DNA from: Diplonema japonicum
Lineage: Eukaryota; Euglenozoa; Diplonemea; Diplonemida; Diplonemidae
Direction of reading: 5' to 3'
Length of the DNA stretch: 64,000 nucleotides
Assembly: GCA_964019335.1 (NCBI GenBank)
Contig: OZ025716.1
Span: 124,001 to 188,000 of the forward strand
Shown here: positions 41,401 through 49,697 of the stretch, piece by piece
Position numbering within the stretch: the first letter of the stretch is position 1
Layout of the letters: the number at the start of each line of letters is the position of its first letter
Made by a program: the position numbers and the translations under genes
The notes under the pieces: model-generated
The model's database searches: none
What the model was told of the DNA's origin: nothing
Seen by the model: the letters and a program-made list of their open reading frames with translations, nothing else

Positions 41401-41844
41401 CTTGTCTCTGTTCGACCCCGAAGACAGGCGGACAGTTTTGATGGAAGCGGCTTCTGAATCGGACTGGAACACAGTTGAGGGGTGTAAGGTTTTGAAACGC
41501 ATTTTAGACGCGGCTGAAAACCTTCAAGAACTCTTCGCGGTGCAGGATTCCAACGGCGATACCTGTCTTCACGATGCAGCATCGTATTCAATGTTTTCCA
41601 TGCTTGACGTCCTTCTTAAGAAGGTGGATAAGAAGACTCTTGCTGTGAAAAACGAACAGGAGAAGACACCGTTGCACTGTATTTGCGACACGCATGCAAC
41701 GACTCAGCTCCAGATGCGGGTTGTGAGGAAGCTGGCGCAGCTTCCGCAGCTTGAAATACAAGATAAGAACGGGAATACCCCTTTGCACATAGCCGTTTCA
41801 GAGTCCGGGCAAGGGCCTTTTGATTTACTGGTATGATGGGGAGG

Positions 41845-41881
<37 letters not shown>

Positions 41882-42102
41882 CCAGATTGACTGTGGTTCC
41901 AACGTCAAAGCAACGAACAACGAGAAGAAGACACCTTTGCACCGTGCTGTCGACGAGGAGGTCTCTGTGGGGGCGGTCAAGGTGCTTTTGCAAAACGGGG
42001 CGAAGCCCAATGCGAAGGACAACGACGGCAATACCCCTTTGCAGCTGCTGCTCCACAAGATGAAGTATAAGAACAACGTCAAAGCTGTATGGGTTTTCTT
42101 TT

Positions 42103-42143
<41 letters not shown>

Positions 42144-42444
42144 GCACGGGTAATGTAATGCTGTCCTCCTCCTGGTTAAGCTCTCTTGAAGCTCACCAGT
42201 GTGCGCGTTTAGCCGTTTTTGTTTTGGCACGTTGGCGATGGCATATGTATTGGACGATTCAAAGTTTTACAGAAATAGTTCTTGTAAATGAAAAAAAAAT
42301 TGGGGACTTGAGATTAAAAAAAAAATGGGACTTGTAAAAAAACAATATTGGGTCTCTCTTCTTAACCGGGGTCACAGAACCAGTCGCCTTCTTTTTTTCT
42401 GGGGGGGGCCTTTCCCTTTCCCTTCCATAAAGAACACTATACTA

Positions 42445-42476
<32 letters not shown>

Positions 42477-42721
42477 AGGCTGTGGAGTTGCTACTCCCTG
42501 TTACTACAGTTCCCTTGAAAGAAGGGACAGTGGTGCGTAAGGCAGAAATTCGAGAAGCTTTGAATTTGAAGGAAGGTGAATTCATGCCTGCAGAAGGGGC
42601 CAATGAGGAGGACGAAGAAGAGAGCACCTGGGCAGGTGAGAGTGGTGATGATGAGGATGAGGATGAGGATGAGGGCGACGATCTCGATTTGGACGAAGAC
42701 TGGGATGATGACGATTGGTAA
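35411..42721 (+). CDS. Giant ADP-ribosyltransferase/zinc-finger/ankyrin-repeat protein (three exons)
   Basis: Exons 35,411-41,830, 41,886-42,086 and 42,479-42,721 join in phase to 2,287 residues. A RanBP2-type zinc finger (W61, C63, C66, N70, C77, C80) is followed by a charged coiled coil (about 105-140). An ART domain of the R-S-E type covers about 670-815: Arg701 in TYRGIS, Ser-Thr-Ser in QYSSTSED (725-727), and Glu765-x-Glu767 in REAEMLY; the E-x-E form favours arginine as the target. A Cys/His finger of PHD/C1 kind is at C1037-C1063. From about 1,345 to 2,210 are ankyrin repeats. The last 40 residues are Asp/Glu. The likely role is NAD-dependent modification of a partner chosen by the ankyrins, perhaps with ubiquitin binding by the RanBP2 finger. 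Confidence 0.8.
41831..41885 (+). other. 55-nt GT-AG intron 1 of the ADP-ribosyltransferase/ankyrin gene
   Basis: Starts GTATGATGGGGAGG, holds a run of about 33 A, ends AATTCCAG. Joining gives GPFDLL-IDCGSNVKATN, which continues an ankyrin repeat. Kept in, it brings a stop codon within two codons. Confidence 0.85.
42087..42478 (+). other. 392-nt GT-AG intron 2 of the ADP-ribosyltransferase/ankyrin gene
   Basis: Starts GTATGGGTTTTC, holds a T-run of about 37 near the 5' end and an A-run of about 30 just before the terminal ACAG. Joining is in phase 0: NNVKA-AVELLLPV. The T- and A-runs could pair and bring the splice sites close. Confidence 0.8.
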
Positions 42722-43069
42722 AAATGGCAGTGTAGCTCCCCCCCCCCCCCCCCCCCCATGTCACATGCCACAATGCCTCCGAATAGAAGGCAGAATTTTT
42801 CTTCTTTTCTTCTTTCTTTTTTTTTTTTGTAGTTTTATCAACAAAAGAATACTGGACAGTATTCGCCTCCTTTTTTTTTTTTTTAAATCCCATGTGGATT
42901 CAAGTAGACCGGGGGGGGGGGGGGGGGGGATGGGGGAAATAACACCAAACATTCCTTTTTTTTTTATGTTACAAAATATTATCTCATTTTCTTTCTCTTT
43001 TTTTTTTTTGAACACAAAAACCCTTTGCCCCTTCGTATCGTAACCACTGAGAGTCGGCAGATTTGTTGT

Positions 43070-43199
43070 TTTGTGCACAGCCGGGGGGGGGGGGGGGGGG
43101 GGGTTAACCTGTAGAAGGATAAGCCCAGCAATGCTACCACTGCTCTTTTTAGCGCCAACAATTCATTATCAATATACTGTTTTTCTTGTTCATACAATG
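43070..43199 (+). repeat. Dispersed repeat R6, copy 1
   Basis: Shared core GTAGAAGGATAAGCCCAGCA, then ACTGCTCTTTTTAGC, then TTCATTATCAATATACTG and TTTTTCTTGTTCAT. Copies at 46,130-46,239 and, inverted, 49,606-49,697. Confidence 0.65.
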
Positions 43200-43247
43200 T
43201 TTTTTGTGTTTGGCTGATATAAATCAGCTCAGGTCTTTCAAGGGGTT

Positions 43248-43301
43248 AAGCGCAGAATCTTGGTTACCCGGAAGAAGCTACAGCTCGGCCGAAGTGTTCT
43301 C
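43248..43301 (+). repeat. Dispersed repeat R2, short copy
   Basis: CAGAATCTTGGTTACCCGG joined directly to AGAAGCTACAGCTCGGCCGA. The middle seen in the 49,383 and 55,449 copies is missing. Confidence 0.55.
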
Positions 43302-43526
43302 TCTTATATCTTTTTTTTTTTTTTTTCCCCTTACTCGAGCGAAAGAAAAAAAAAGAAAAAAAAAAAAGAGAAAAAAAAGAGGGGAAAAAAAAACCCCCCC
43401 CCCACCCAATTTTTTTTTTTCTTATTCCTTCAATCCTTCGTCATTTATCAACAAAAAAGCGGGAGACGTTGTTCGCAGCGTGATTTCATCGTGATTTCTT
43501 TTTTTCTTTTTTTTTTTTTTGCCGGG

Positions 43527-43580
43527 TTATAAACAAACTTCTCCAGGTTTCTACCCGGGACGTACAATGGCCAGGTACCC
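43527..43580 (+). repeat. Dispersed repeat R5, copy 2
   Basis: AACTTCTCCAGGTTTCTACC then CGGGACGTACAATGGCCAG, matching window positions 16-73. Confidence 0.5.
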
Positions 43581-43620
43581 TCTGTCCGGTAAACTAGTCG
43601 CTTTGTGGTCCTTTTTTTTT

Positions 43621-43652
43621 TCCAGGCGTCCTGCCACATACCGCAGGTACCC
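43621..43652 (+). repeat. Short hairpin repeat R7, copy 1
   Basis: After a T-run: CAGGCGTCCTGCCACATACC then GCAGG. CCTGC and GCAGG can pair. Near-identical at 45,633-45,661 and 55,903-55,930. Confidence 0.55.
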
Positions 43653-43732
43653 TTAAATGTCTCTTTTTTTTTTTTTTAAAAAAAATATTTTGGCTGTAAT
43701 AATATTAAATAAATGGAGTGCCAGGTTTGTTT

Positions 43733-43789
<57 letters not shown>

Positions 43790-44227
43790 CCAAATTGGTG
43801 GACGGCGTTCTCTTCTAACCCGAACTGCCTTTTTTTTATTAATAAAAGTATTGTTTTTTTTATTTATTTTTTTTTTTTTATGCCAACCTCGGGTCCACGA
43901 CCTAAATATTTTCTTTTTTTGTTTTTTTGTTTACGTTACTTCCATGGGGTCGCTGCTTCCTCCCCCCCTCCCTATCAGAGTGGATTTTTTCTTACTCTTC
44001 TTGTTCCAAAAAAAAAAAAAAAAAGAAAAAAAAAAAAAAAAACCCAGCATTTTTTTTCCTCCTTGTGTGTCTCTCTCCCCTGCAGTTTCATTCTCTCCGC
44101 TTTGATTTGCGATGATTTTTCTTTTTTCTTTTTTTCAAATATGTTTTTGTGTCTTAAAAGTTAGTGTGCGAGAAAAAAAAAAAAAAAAAAGTTTAGTTCT
44201 CAAAAAAAAAAAAAAAAAAAAAAAAAA

Positions 44228-44749
44228 ATGTCGCTGAACCGCGAACCAAGGAAGTTCACCAAAAAGCAAGTTACTGGTGCTTTCAGGAAGAAGTGCTGTG
44301 ACCACAACGACTGGGACAACGTAAGAGTGGCGAAGGGCCTGATGACCCTGAGATGCAGAGCCTGCCAGAAGCAATGGAGGGCAGCTGTGGATATGGTGTG
44401 GGGCAGGTTGAAATGCGCAAACTTTGGGTCAGAGGAAGGGTGCTCCGACAAGCCCTGCTCAAAACTACACATCCACAACAGAAAGCTGTCTCTCGAGGCT
44501 CGTGTGAGGCAGCACGGAGAAGGGGTCATCAACCAAATGAGTGGGAGGGTGACTGCACAAACACTTGAGAAGATCCAGGCAATCGGCCAACAACTCCGAG
44601 CCGAGGAGGATGCAACGTGCTCCCCAGCCTCCTCTGGTGCCTCTGAGTCATCTGATCAAAGTTTTACGGAAGGATCGTCATCACACGCAACTTATGTGTT
44701 CACCCGCGACCCTTACTCCTTTGAGGCCCCAACACCTTTTTTCCAGTAA
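44228..44749 (+). CDS. CCCH-like zinc-finger protein, paralogue 1
   Basis: The protein has 173 residues. Its core (about 15-100) has CCDHNDW, LRCRACQKQWR, and a C-x8-C-x4-C-x3-H finger (CANFGSEEGCSDKPCSKLH). This type often binds single-stranded RNA. The C-terminus is Ser/Thr-rich. The 235-bp core at 44,285-44,519 differs from paralogue 2 at only two bases, both silent, while the flanks are only loosely alike. The start is the ATG after an A-run of about 28. Confidence 0.75.
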   Translation: MSLNREPRKFTKKQVTGAFRKKCCDHNDWDNVRVAKGLMTLRCRACQKQWRAAVDMVWGRLKCANFGSEEGCSDKPCSKLHIHNRKLSLEARVRQHGEGVINQMSGRVTAQTLEKIQAIGQQLRAEEDATCSPASSGASESSDQSFTEGSSSHATYVFTRDPYSFEAPTPFFQ

Positions 44750-45632
44750 GGGGGTGCTTTCAAGTATCTTTTTTTTTTTTTTTAAAGATGTGTTGTTCGC
44801 TGCTGACCTCCTTGTCATGTTTTCTTCATCCCTCCCTCCCCAAGGGCTATGTTGGCAAGGAAACACGTTTCTAAGCTTTTCTTGGGGTAAAGCAACGCGA
44901 CGCAAGCTGTTTAAAAACATAAAAAAAAATCAGCCACTCCTAGATGCCAAAGACCTGCCGCCAATTTTTGATTTTTTATTTTTTATTTTTACCCATTTTT
45001 TTTTGGGGGAAAAAAAAAAACGGCTGGGAGTGGTGGGTTTGGGTAGAAGCGCAGTATTTTCTTTTGGAAAAATTGAAAAAAAAAGCCACATTTTTGGGTT
45101 TTTAGGGGGTTTGATACCCCCCCCCCCCCCCCTCCCCCCTTCAGATTTCGTCTGGGAATATCTAAAAAAAAACAAAAAAAAAAGAAGAAGAAACAAAGAA
45201 AAAGAAACGAATTTCTCATTTTTTTTGGTTGTGGCGAAAAAATTCCAGACTTTAACAATCTTTCTCTCAAAAAAAAAAGAAAAAAGAAGAAAAAGAAAAA
45301 AAAACATCTTATTCACCCTCTTGAATCTCTTTTTTTTTGTTTTGTTTTGTTTTGTTTTGTTTTATGGTACTCTTTGTGAACGAAACGGAAAAAAAAAAAA
45401 AAAAGAAGAAAAAAAAAAAATTATATTTCGTGAATAAGACCGTTTCTTTTTTTTTTTTTCTTCTTTTTGTTGAATTTTTGAAATTTTTTGAATTTTAACG
45501 AAAACAACTTCTTTCTTCTTTTTTTTTTTTTTTTTTTTTTTGGCAGCGCGACGAGTAGCTCCATCCCTTTTATTACAAAACCGGGGTGTTTTCTTTTATT
45601 TGTTATTCGAAGGCTCATTCTATTTTTTTTTT

Positions 45633-45661
45633 TCAGGCGTCCTGCCACATACCGCAGGTTT
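45633..45661 (+). repeat. Short hairpin repeat R7, copy 2
   Basis: Same CAGGCGTCCTGCCACATACC and GCAGG as at 43,621, again right after a T-run. Confidence 0.55.
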
Positions 45662-45914
45662 TTTTTTGGGGGGGTCGTTGGAGGTTTGAGAAATAAGACA
45701 ACTGGACTGACCCATGGTAGGAACGCTGTCTTTTCTTTAAAAATTGTTTTTTTTTTCCCCCTCTTCTGAAGTGTTCAAACCTCAAAGGGCTCATCACTTC
45801 ACGCCACTGTATGACTTTGATGACCCGACAAGGACGTTGTCGAATTTTTTTTCGCAGCTCATTTCTTTTTTTTTTTTTAGGTGTATGTAGTTAAGATGGG
45901 TTGAAGAACGAAAG

Positions 45915-46020
45915 GGCCGCCCCGGCTGAGGTTGAGCTGTACACGGCGCGGAACGCAGAAGAACCTACAACTCGGTCGCGGTTGCTCCCCCGCCAACACC
46001 GGCCTCCTTTAACTCTTATA
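45915..46020 (+). repeat. Dispersed repeat R2, diverged copy
   Basis: CGCCCCGGCTGAGGTTGAGC, then GCGGAACGCAGAAGAA, then CACCGGCCTCCTTTAA, in the same order as the full copies at 49,383 and 55,449. Confidence 0.5.
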
Positions 46021-46129
46021 TGAGTTCGTTCGGACGAATATGTCAACACTTTTTTTTTTTGGAACTTACGAAAATTTCCTGTTTTGATTATTTGAGCAAA
46101 AAAAAAAAAAGAATCGGTTGATTGTTGTT

Positions 46130-46239
46130 TGTGCACAGCCGGGATTAACCTGTAGAAGGATAAGCCCAACAATGCTACCACTACTCTTTTTAGCAATAAC
46201 AATTCATTATCAATATATTGTTTTTCTTGTTCATGCAAA
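46130..46239 (+). repeat. Dispersed repeat R6, copy 2
   Basis: Same core as at 43,070 with few changes (CCCAACAATGCTACCACTAC). Confidence 0.65.
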
Positions 46240-46523
46240 AAAAAAAAAGGGCAGCATACCATGTTGCCGATGCTTGTTTTTGCCATGATGGTGGCAAACA
46301 GAACAGGGAAGCGAAAATCTAGGATGCCTAAGAGTGGTGCCCAAGCGCACTTGTGACCCCTGGGTACAACCCAGGGCGGGTTACTGTTAAAAGTACTTAG
46401 CGAAAAATATATGGTGTCGCATAGCCCCCGAAAATCCGGTTTTTTACACCCTATTTTTTGGCTTTTTTAAGGGGTTCCTAAGGGCCTTTTTCAGAAAAAC
46501 CAATTCTTAACACTTGCCTGCTC

Positions 46524-47588
46524 ATGCAGAGCTTCGACATTGGTATCTTTGGAGTCAAACTTTCATTCTCTACCCATCTGTTGAGGATTTTCCTTTTTTT
46601 TTTTTTCTTTTCTTTCTTCTCCAACATCACCAGACGGGTACCACCCCCAGAGGGCGAGCAGAGCGAAAGCGAGGACAGCTCGGAAGAGGAAGGGGACGAG
46701 ACACACGAGCGTGTGAACAAGAGACCAACAACAGACGAAGTCACATGCGACGCGTGCGGTGCGGAGGAGGACGAGAGCAACATGCTGCGACACGCATTAT
46801 GGGAATGCAGTGTGGCGAAGGAGGTGCAACAGAAGGAAGTACATGCAGAAGTAGTGGCCAACAAGACGGAAATGCCAATCTGCATGCAGCTACATGGAAC
46901 GCTCCCGCGTGGTCACCGATCACACCAACACCGGCTGAGGAAGACGCAGTACTACTTGCTGGAAGTGGTGGCAAAACGAGACCAGCTTCTCCAGGACAAG
47001 AGAATGCTAGAAACGTACACGACCCACCCCTGGGAACAGATAACGGAAGGAAACGCTCATGCGCCACCTGAATGGAAGGAGCTGAGGAAGCATGTGAGCG
47101 GGAGCCTGATGATGAAGCACGGTGAAGACATCGTCAAGTGGCTCAGAAAGCTGAAGTGGTACGATGGACCGAGGAAGACGACAGTCACCACAATGGAACT
47201 CGTACTAGACTTCGAGAACACGCTGGGCGTCGAGCCGATCACGGGGAAGAAGGGTGATCTAGACATGATACAGAAGAAAGCGCGGAGTTTCCACGGCCTC
47301 CTGGAAAGAATCCAAGAAGGGTGGGACACAGCACGCATACAGAAGAAGGTCAGAGGCAAGCGGATCTTCCCAGCGGAGAGCAAGAAGAACCACGCGCTTA
47401 GAACCATAGGTGCGAAGAAGAGTCTGGGATGGAACAGAAGGCCAGTTTTTGCATCAGAGAAAACCAAGAAGGACCTTAAGAAACTGGGCAGAAAGTGGCA
47501 AGAAGAAAGGGAGGATACTTTGAGAAAGGCAACACAGCCAAAAAAGAAAGAAAGGCCGAGGCCCCAGAAGGGAGAAAGGGGTAGATAA
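46524..47588 (+). CDS. LINE-tail-like zinc-finger protein, copy B
   Basis: The open frame has 354 residues. Residues about 20-35 are translated pyrimidine tract ending in ACCAG (46,633), so the real protein may start from a spliced exon. Then come an acidic stretch (EQSESEDSSEEEG), a C-x2-C-x11-H-x4-C finger (CDACGAEEDESNMLRHALWEC minus its last residue spacing), CMQLHGTLPRGH, YYLLEVVAKRD, TTMELVLDFENTLG, and IFPAESKKNHALRTIG. Homology to copy A is clear but distant. The C-terminus is very basic. It could be the end of a non-LTR retrotransposon protein or a free-standing derived gene. Confidence 0.55.
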   Translation: MQSFDIGIFGVKLSFSTHLLRIFLFFFFFSFFSNITRRVPPPEGEQSESEDSSEEEGDETHERVNKRPTTDEVTCDACGAEEDESNMLRHALWECSVAKEVQQKEVHAEVVANKTEMPICMQLHGTLPRGHRSHQHRLRKTQYYLLEVVAKRDQLLQDKRMLETYTTHPWEQITEGNAHAPPEWKELRKHVSGSLMMKHGEDIVKWLRKLKWYDGPRKTTVTTMELVLDFENTLGVEPITGKKGDLDMIQKKARSFHGLLERIQEGWDTARIQKKVRGKRIFPAESKKNHALRTIGAKKSLGWNRRPVFASEKTKKDLKKLGRKWQEEREDTLRKATQPKKKERPRPQKGERGR

Positions 47589-47696
47589 GTAGAGACAAGG
47601 GGGACGTTCCAAAACAGGAACCTCCTTTATCTCATCTCTTTCTTTTTTTTTTTGCACTCATAAAGCTTAAAAAGCGAAAATTTTGCTTTTTTAAGG

Positions 47697-47868
47697 GCCA
47701 AGATGGCACTTTAAGGGTAAGTTTTCCCCACCCTGGTTTAATAGTGATTTAGAATCCAGATGCTCAAGCCCTAGACTGCACTGCACACAAAGTGGTACTA
47801 CTTTTCTACTTAGAAATTTAACAGGGGGTTTTTTGTCGCATAGGAGGGTCGTTTGTTGACATTTTTTT
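47697..47868 (+). repeat. Dispersed repeat R4, copy 1
   Basis: Shares CTGCACACAAAGTGGT, TTTCTACTT-GAAATTTAAC and GGAGTTTT/GGGGTTTT-TGTCGC-like blocks with 52,058-52,219. Divergence is moderate. Confidence 0.5.
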
Positions 47869-47886
47869 CCGGACGAGCTCATATAT

Positions 47887-47926
47887 TTTTTTGTGTGATT
47901 TTATAACTATATGCAACTTGTGCACG

Positions 47927-47957
<31 letters not shown>

Positions 47958-48748
47958 TAGCTATTTACTGCCAACAAGTAATGACTTTACCGTTACCTCG
48001 AGGTTCCGCATTTTACCGTCGAGGGCCCGCAGGGCCCGAGATGGTAAAATGCGGAACCGAGAGGTCGGTAAAGCATTACTTGGCGGTAGGTAAGTGGTTT
48101 TATTTCACGACACTCTGAAATTACTTCACCACGAGGGGCACAACAGGGTGACAAGGGGTACAACAAGAGAGGGGTTACAAAGGTTACAATACAAGTTGTT
48201 TTTCCTCCTTTTGTTGACTAAGAGCTGCCGCTGTCGCTGGCATTGCCACTGTCACCATCTCTAATCAGGCCTTCCCATACCTAGCGCGGCCGCTGGCTCC
48301 TTTTTTTCTGCTGCTTCGGTATTTTGAAGTCTTTTGGGGTGCTTGGGTAAGCTGACTAAGTTACCCTTACCCACAGAAGAGTTACCCCCAGAAACTGGGA
48401 AACAAGGCCTAGCCAAAAAGTGGGCAAATTGGGAGGAAAAAGTAGTCCACTTGGAACTGAGCCGAGGCAAAAGTTGGCCAATTGAGCTGAACCTGGGGGG
48501 AAATAGCAAACTGAGAGGAAAAAGTAGCCCCACTGGGAACCGAACCGAGGCAAAAATTGGCCTACCGAGGCATATTATTTAACGGAAACCCCCTATTACT
48601 TCACGGAAAACAGGCCATTATTTCACCGTGAAATAATGAGATTTAGCGTGAAGTAATGGGCCCCCCAGTGCGTGAAGTAATTTCTGAAGAGTGAAATAAA
48701 AAAAAAAAAAAAAAAAAATACTTTTCGCAGCTTTTAAAACCCTTTTTT

Positions 48749-48787
<39 letters not shown>

Positions 48788-48830
48788 CGCGCGAACAACA
48801 AAAAAAAATATAGTCATTAGGAATTTCTTT
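47887..48830 (+). repeat. Dispersed repeat R3, copy split by element c2
   Basis: The left part (47,887-47,937) has ACTATATGCAACTTGTGC and GAGCAAA. The right part (48,717-48,830) has CTTTTCGCAGCTTTTAAAA and TGCTCGCGCGAACAAC. In the unbroken copy at 60,655-60,772 these two parts meet across a six-A run, which is where element c2 lies here. Confidence 0.7.
47958..48699 (-). mobile_element. Non-autonomous tyrosine-recombinase element, copy c2
   Basis: About 740 bp. The left hairpin (about 47,966-48,092) has the same layout as c1, closing on the same GGGCCC-GCA-style inner stem but with different paired bases outside it. Inverted repeats follow (TTTATTTCAC ... GTGAAATAAA). On the minus strand, 48,224-48,268 still encodes DGDSGNASDSGSS and a stop, like the acidic tail of the c1 recombinase. 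The rest of the recombinase is lost. A degenerate tandem repeat of about 80 bp lies at about 48,425-48,565. Confidence 0.75.
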
Positions 48831-49382
48831 TTTTTTTTTTTTTTTTGGTAAAGAAATAGCATAAAACCGTGCCGCGTCTGAATCCCTCTAATCAACATAG
48901 GGACGAATGTGTATTGCCAGATAACAAGAAAAAAAAAAAATAGCAAAATTTTAACTTTTAAACCCCCTCTGCCCGGGGTTTATAAAGGCGGGGGGGGTAC
49001 AAGTTGGACCTCTAGTACAAGAAGGGTTACTCCTCTTTTTTTTTTTTACACGCCTTTTTTTTTTTTTTTTTTTTTTTTTTTCTCTTTTGTTAACCAGTGC
49101 AATTCACTCGCCCCCCTATTTCTTTCATATCACGCTGTCTACTTATAAGGCACGGTTACAAGTAGAACACCAAAAAAAAAAAAAAAAAAAAAAAAAAAAG
49201 AAACATTTATTATTGCGCAACCTTCATTTCAATGTCAGAAAACTAAGATTCGATTTTTTCAAAACAGAAAAAAAAAAAAAAAAACGGGTGACCAGAATGT
49301 AAACTAATGAATAGCATGAAATGACGAGGAAAAAAAAAAAAAAGGGAGGGTATTTAAACAGCCCGGGGGGAGTAATTCAATA

Positions 49383-49570
49383 CAACGACACGGGCTCAGA
49401 ATCTTGGTTACCCGGGGCGCCCCGGCTGGGGGGGTGAGCTGCACACCGCACGCATTAAGGACACGACGCGGAAAGCAGAAGAAGTTACAGCTAGGCCGAG
49501 GTGCGCCCCCTGTAATCAAGTAAATGGTGCTTGTGCAGGGTGCCCCCACCGGCTACCTTTAAATCATCGA
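49383..49570 (+). repeat. Dispersed repeat R2, full copy 1
   Basis: GGGCTCAGAATCTTGGTTAC at the start, CACCGCACGCATTAAGGACA in the middle, TAATCAAGTAAATGGTGCTT and CCCCCACCGGCTACC near the end, then a T-run. Nearly identical to 55,449-55,625. Confidence 0.75.
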
Positions 49571-49605
49571 GTTTTTTTTTCTTTCTTTTTTTTTTTTTTT
49601 TTTTT

Positions 49606-49697
49606 GCATGGACAAGAAAAGCAATAAAATTGATAATGAATTGTTATTGCTAAAAAAGAGTAGTGAGTAGCATTGTTGGGCTTATCCTTCTATAGGT
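49606..49697 (-). repeat. Dispersed repeat R6, inverted copy
   Basis: The inverse of the 46,130 copy, lying directly after an R2 copy. Confidence 0.6.

Larger units (their letters stand above)
42722..44227. other. Repeat-rich spacer opening the accessory compartment
   Basis: Long C-run (42,739), G-runs (42,911; 43,083), T-runs up to about 48. It holds R6 (43,070), R2 (43,248), R5 (43,527) and R7 (43,621) copies. No gene supported. Confidence 0.6.
44750..46523. other. Repeat-rich spacer
   Basis: Homopolymers; R7 at 45,633, R2 part at 45,915-46,020 and R6 at 46,130-46,239. At about 46,346-46,366 a perfect hairpin (CCCTGGGTACAACCCAGGG) lies before the LINE-tail ORF. No cellular gene supported. 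Confidence 0.55.

Noticed and set aside
42489..42721. Separate small acidic protein gene
   Set aside because: It joins in phase to the ankyrin gene across a GT-AG intron, so it is that gene's last exon.
49383..49570. R2 as an RNA gene
   Set aside because: No Pol III boxes or stable fold seen by eye. Copies are truncated and inverted, as expected for a mobile repeat.
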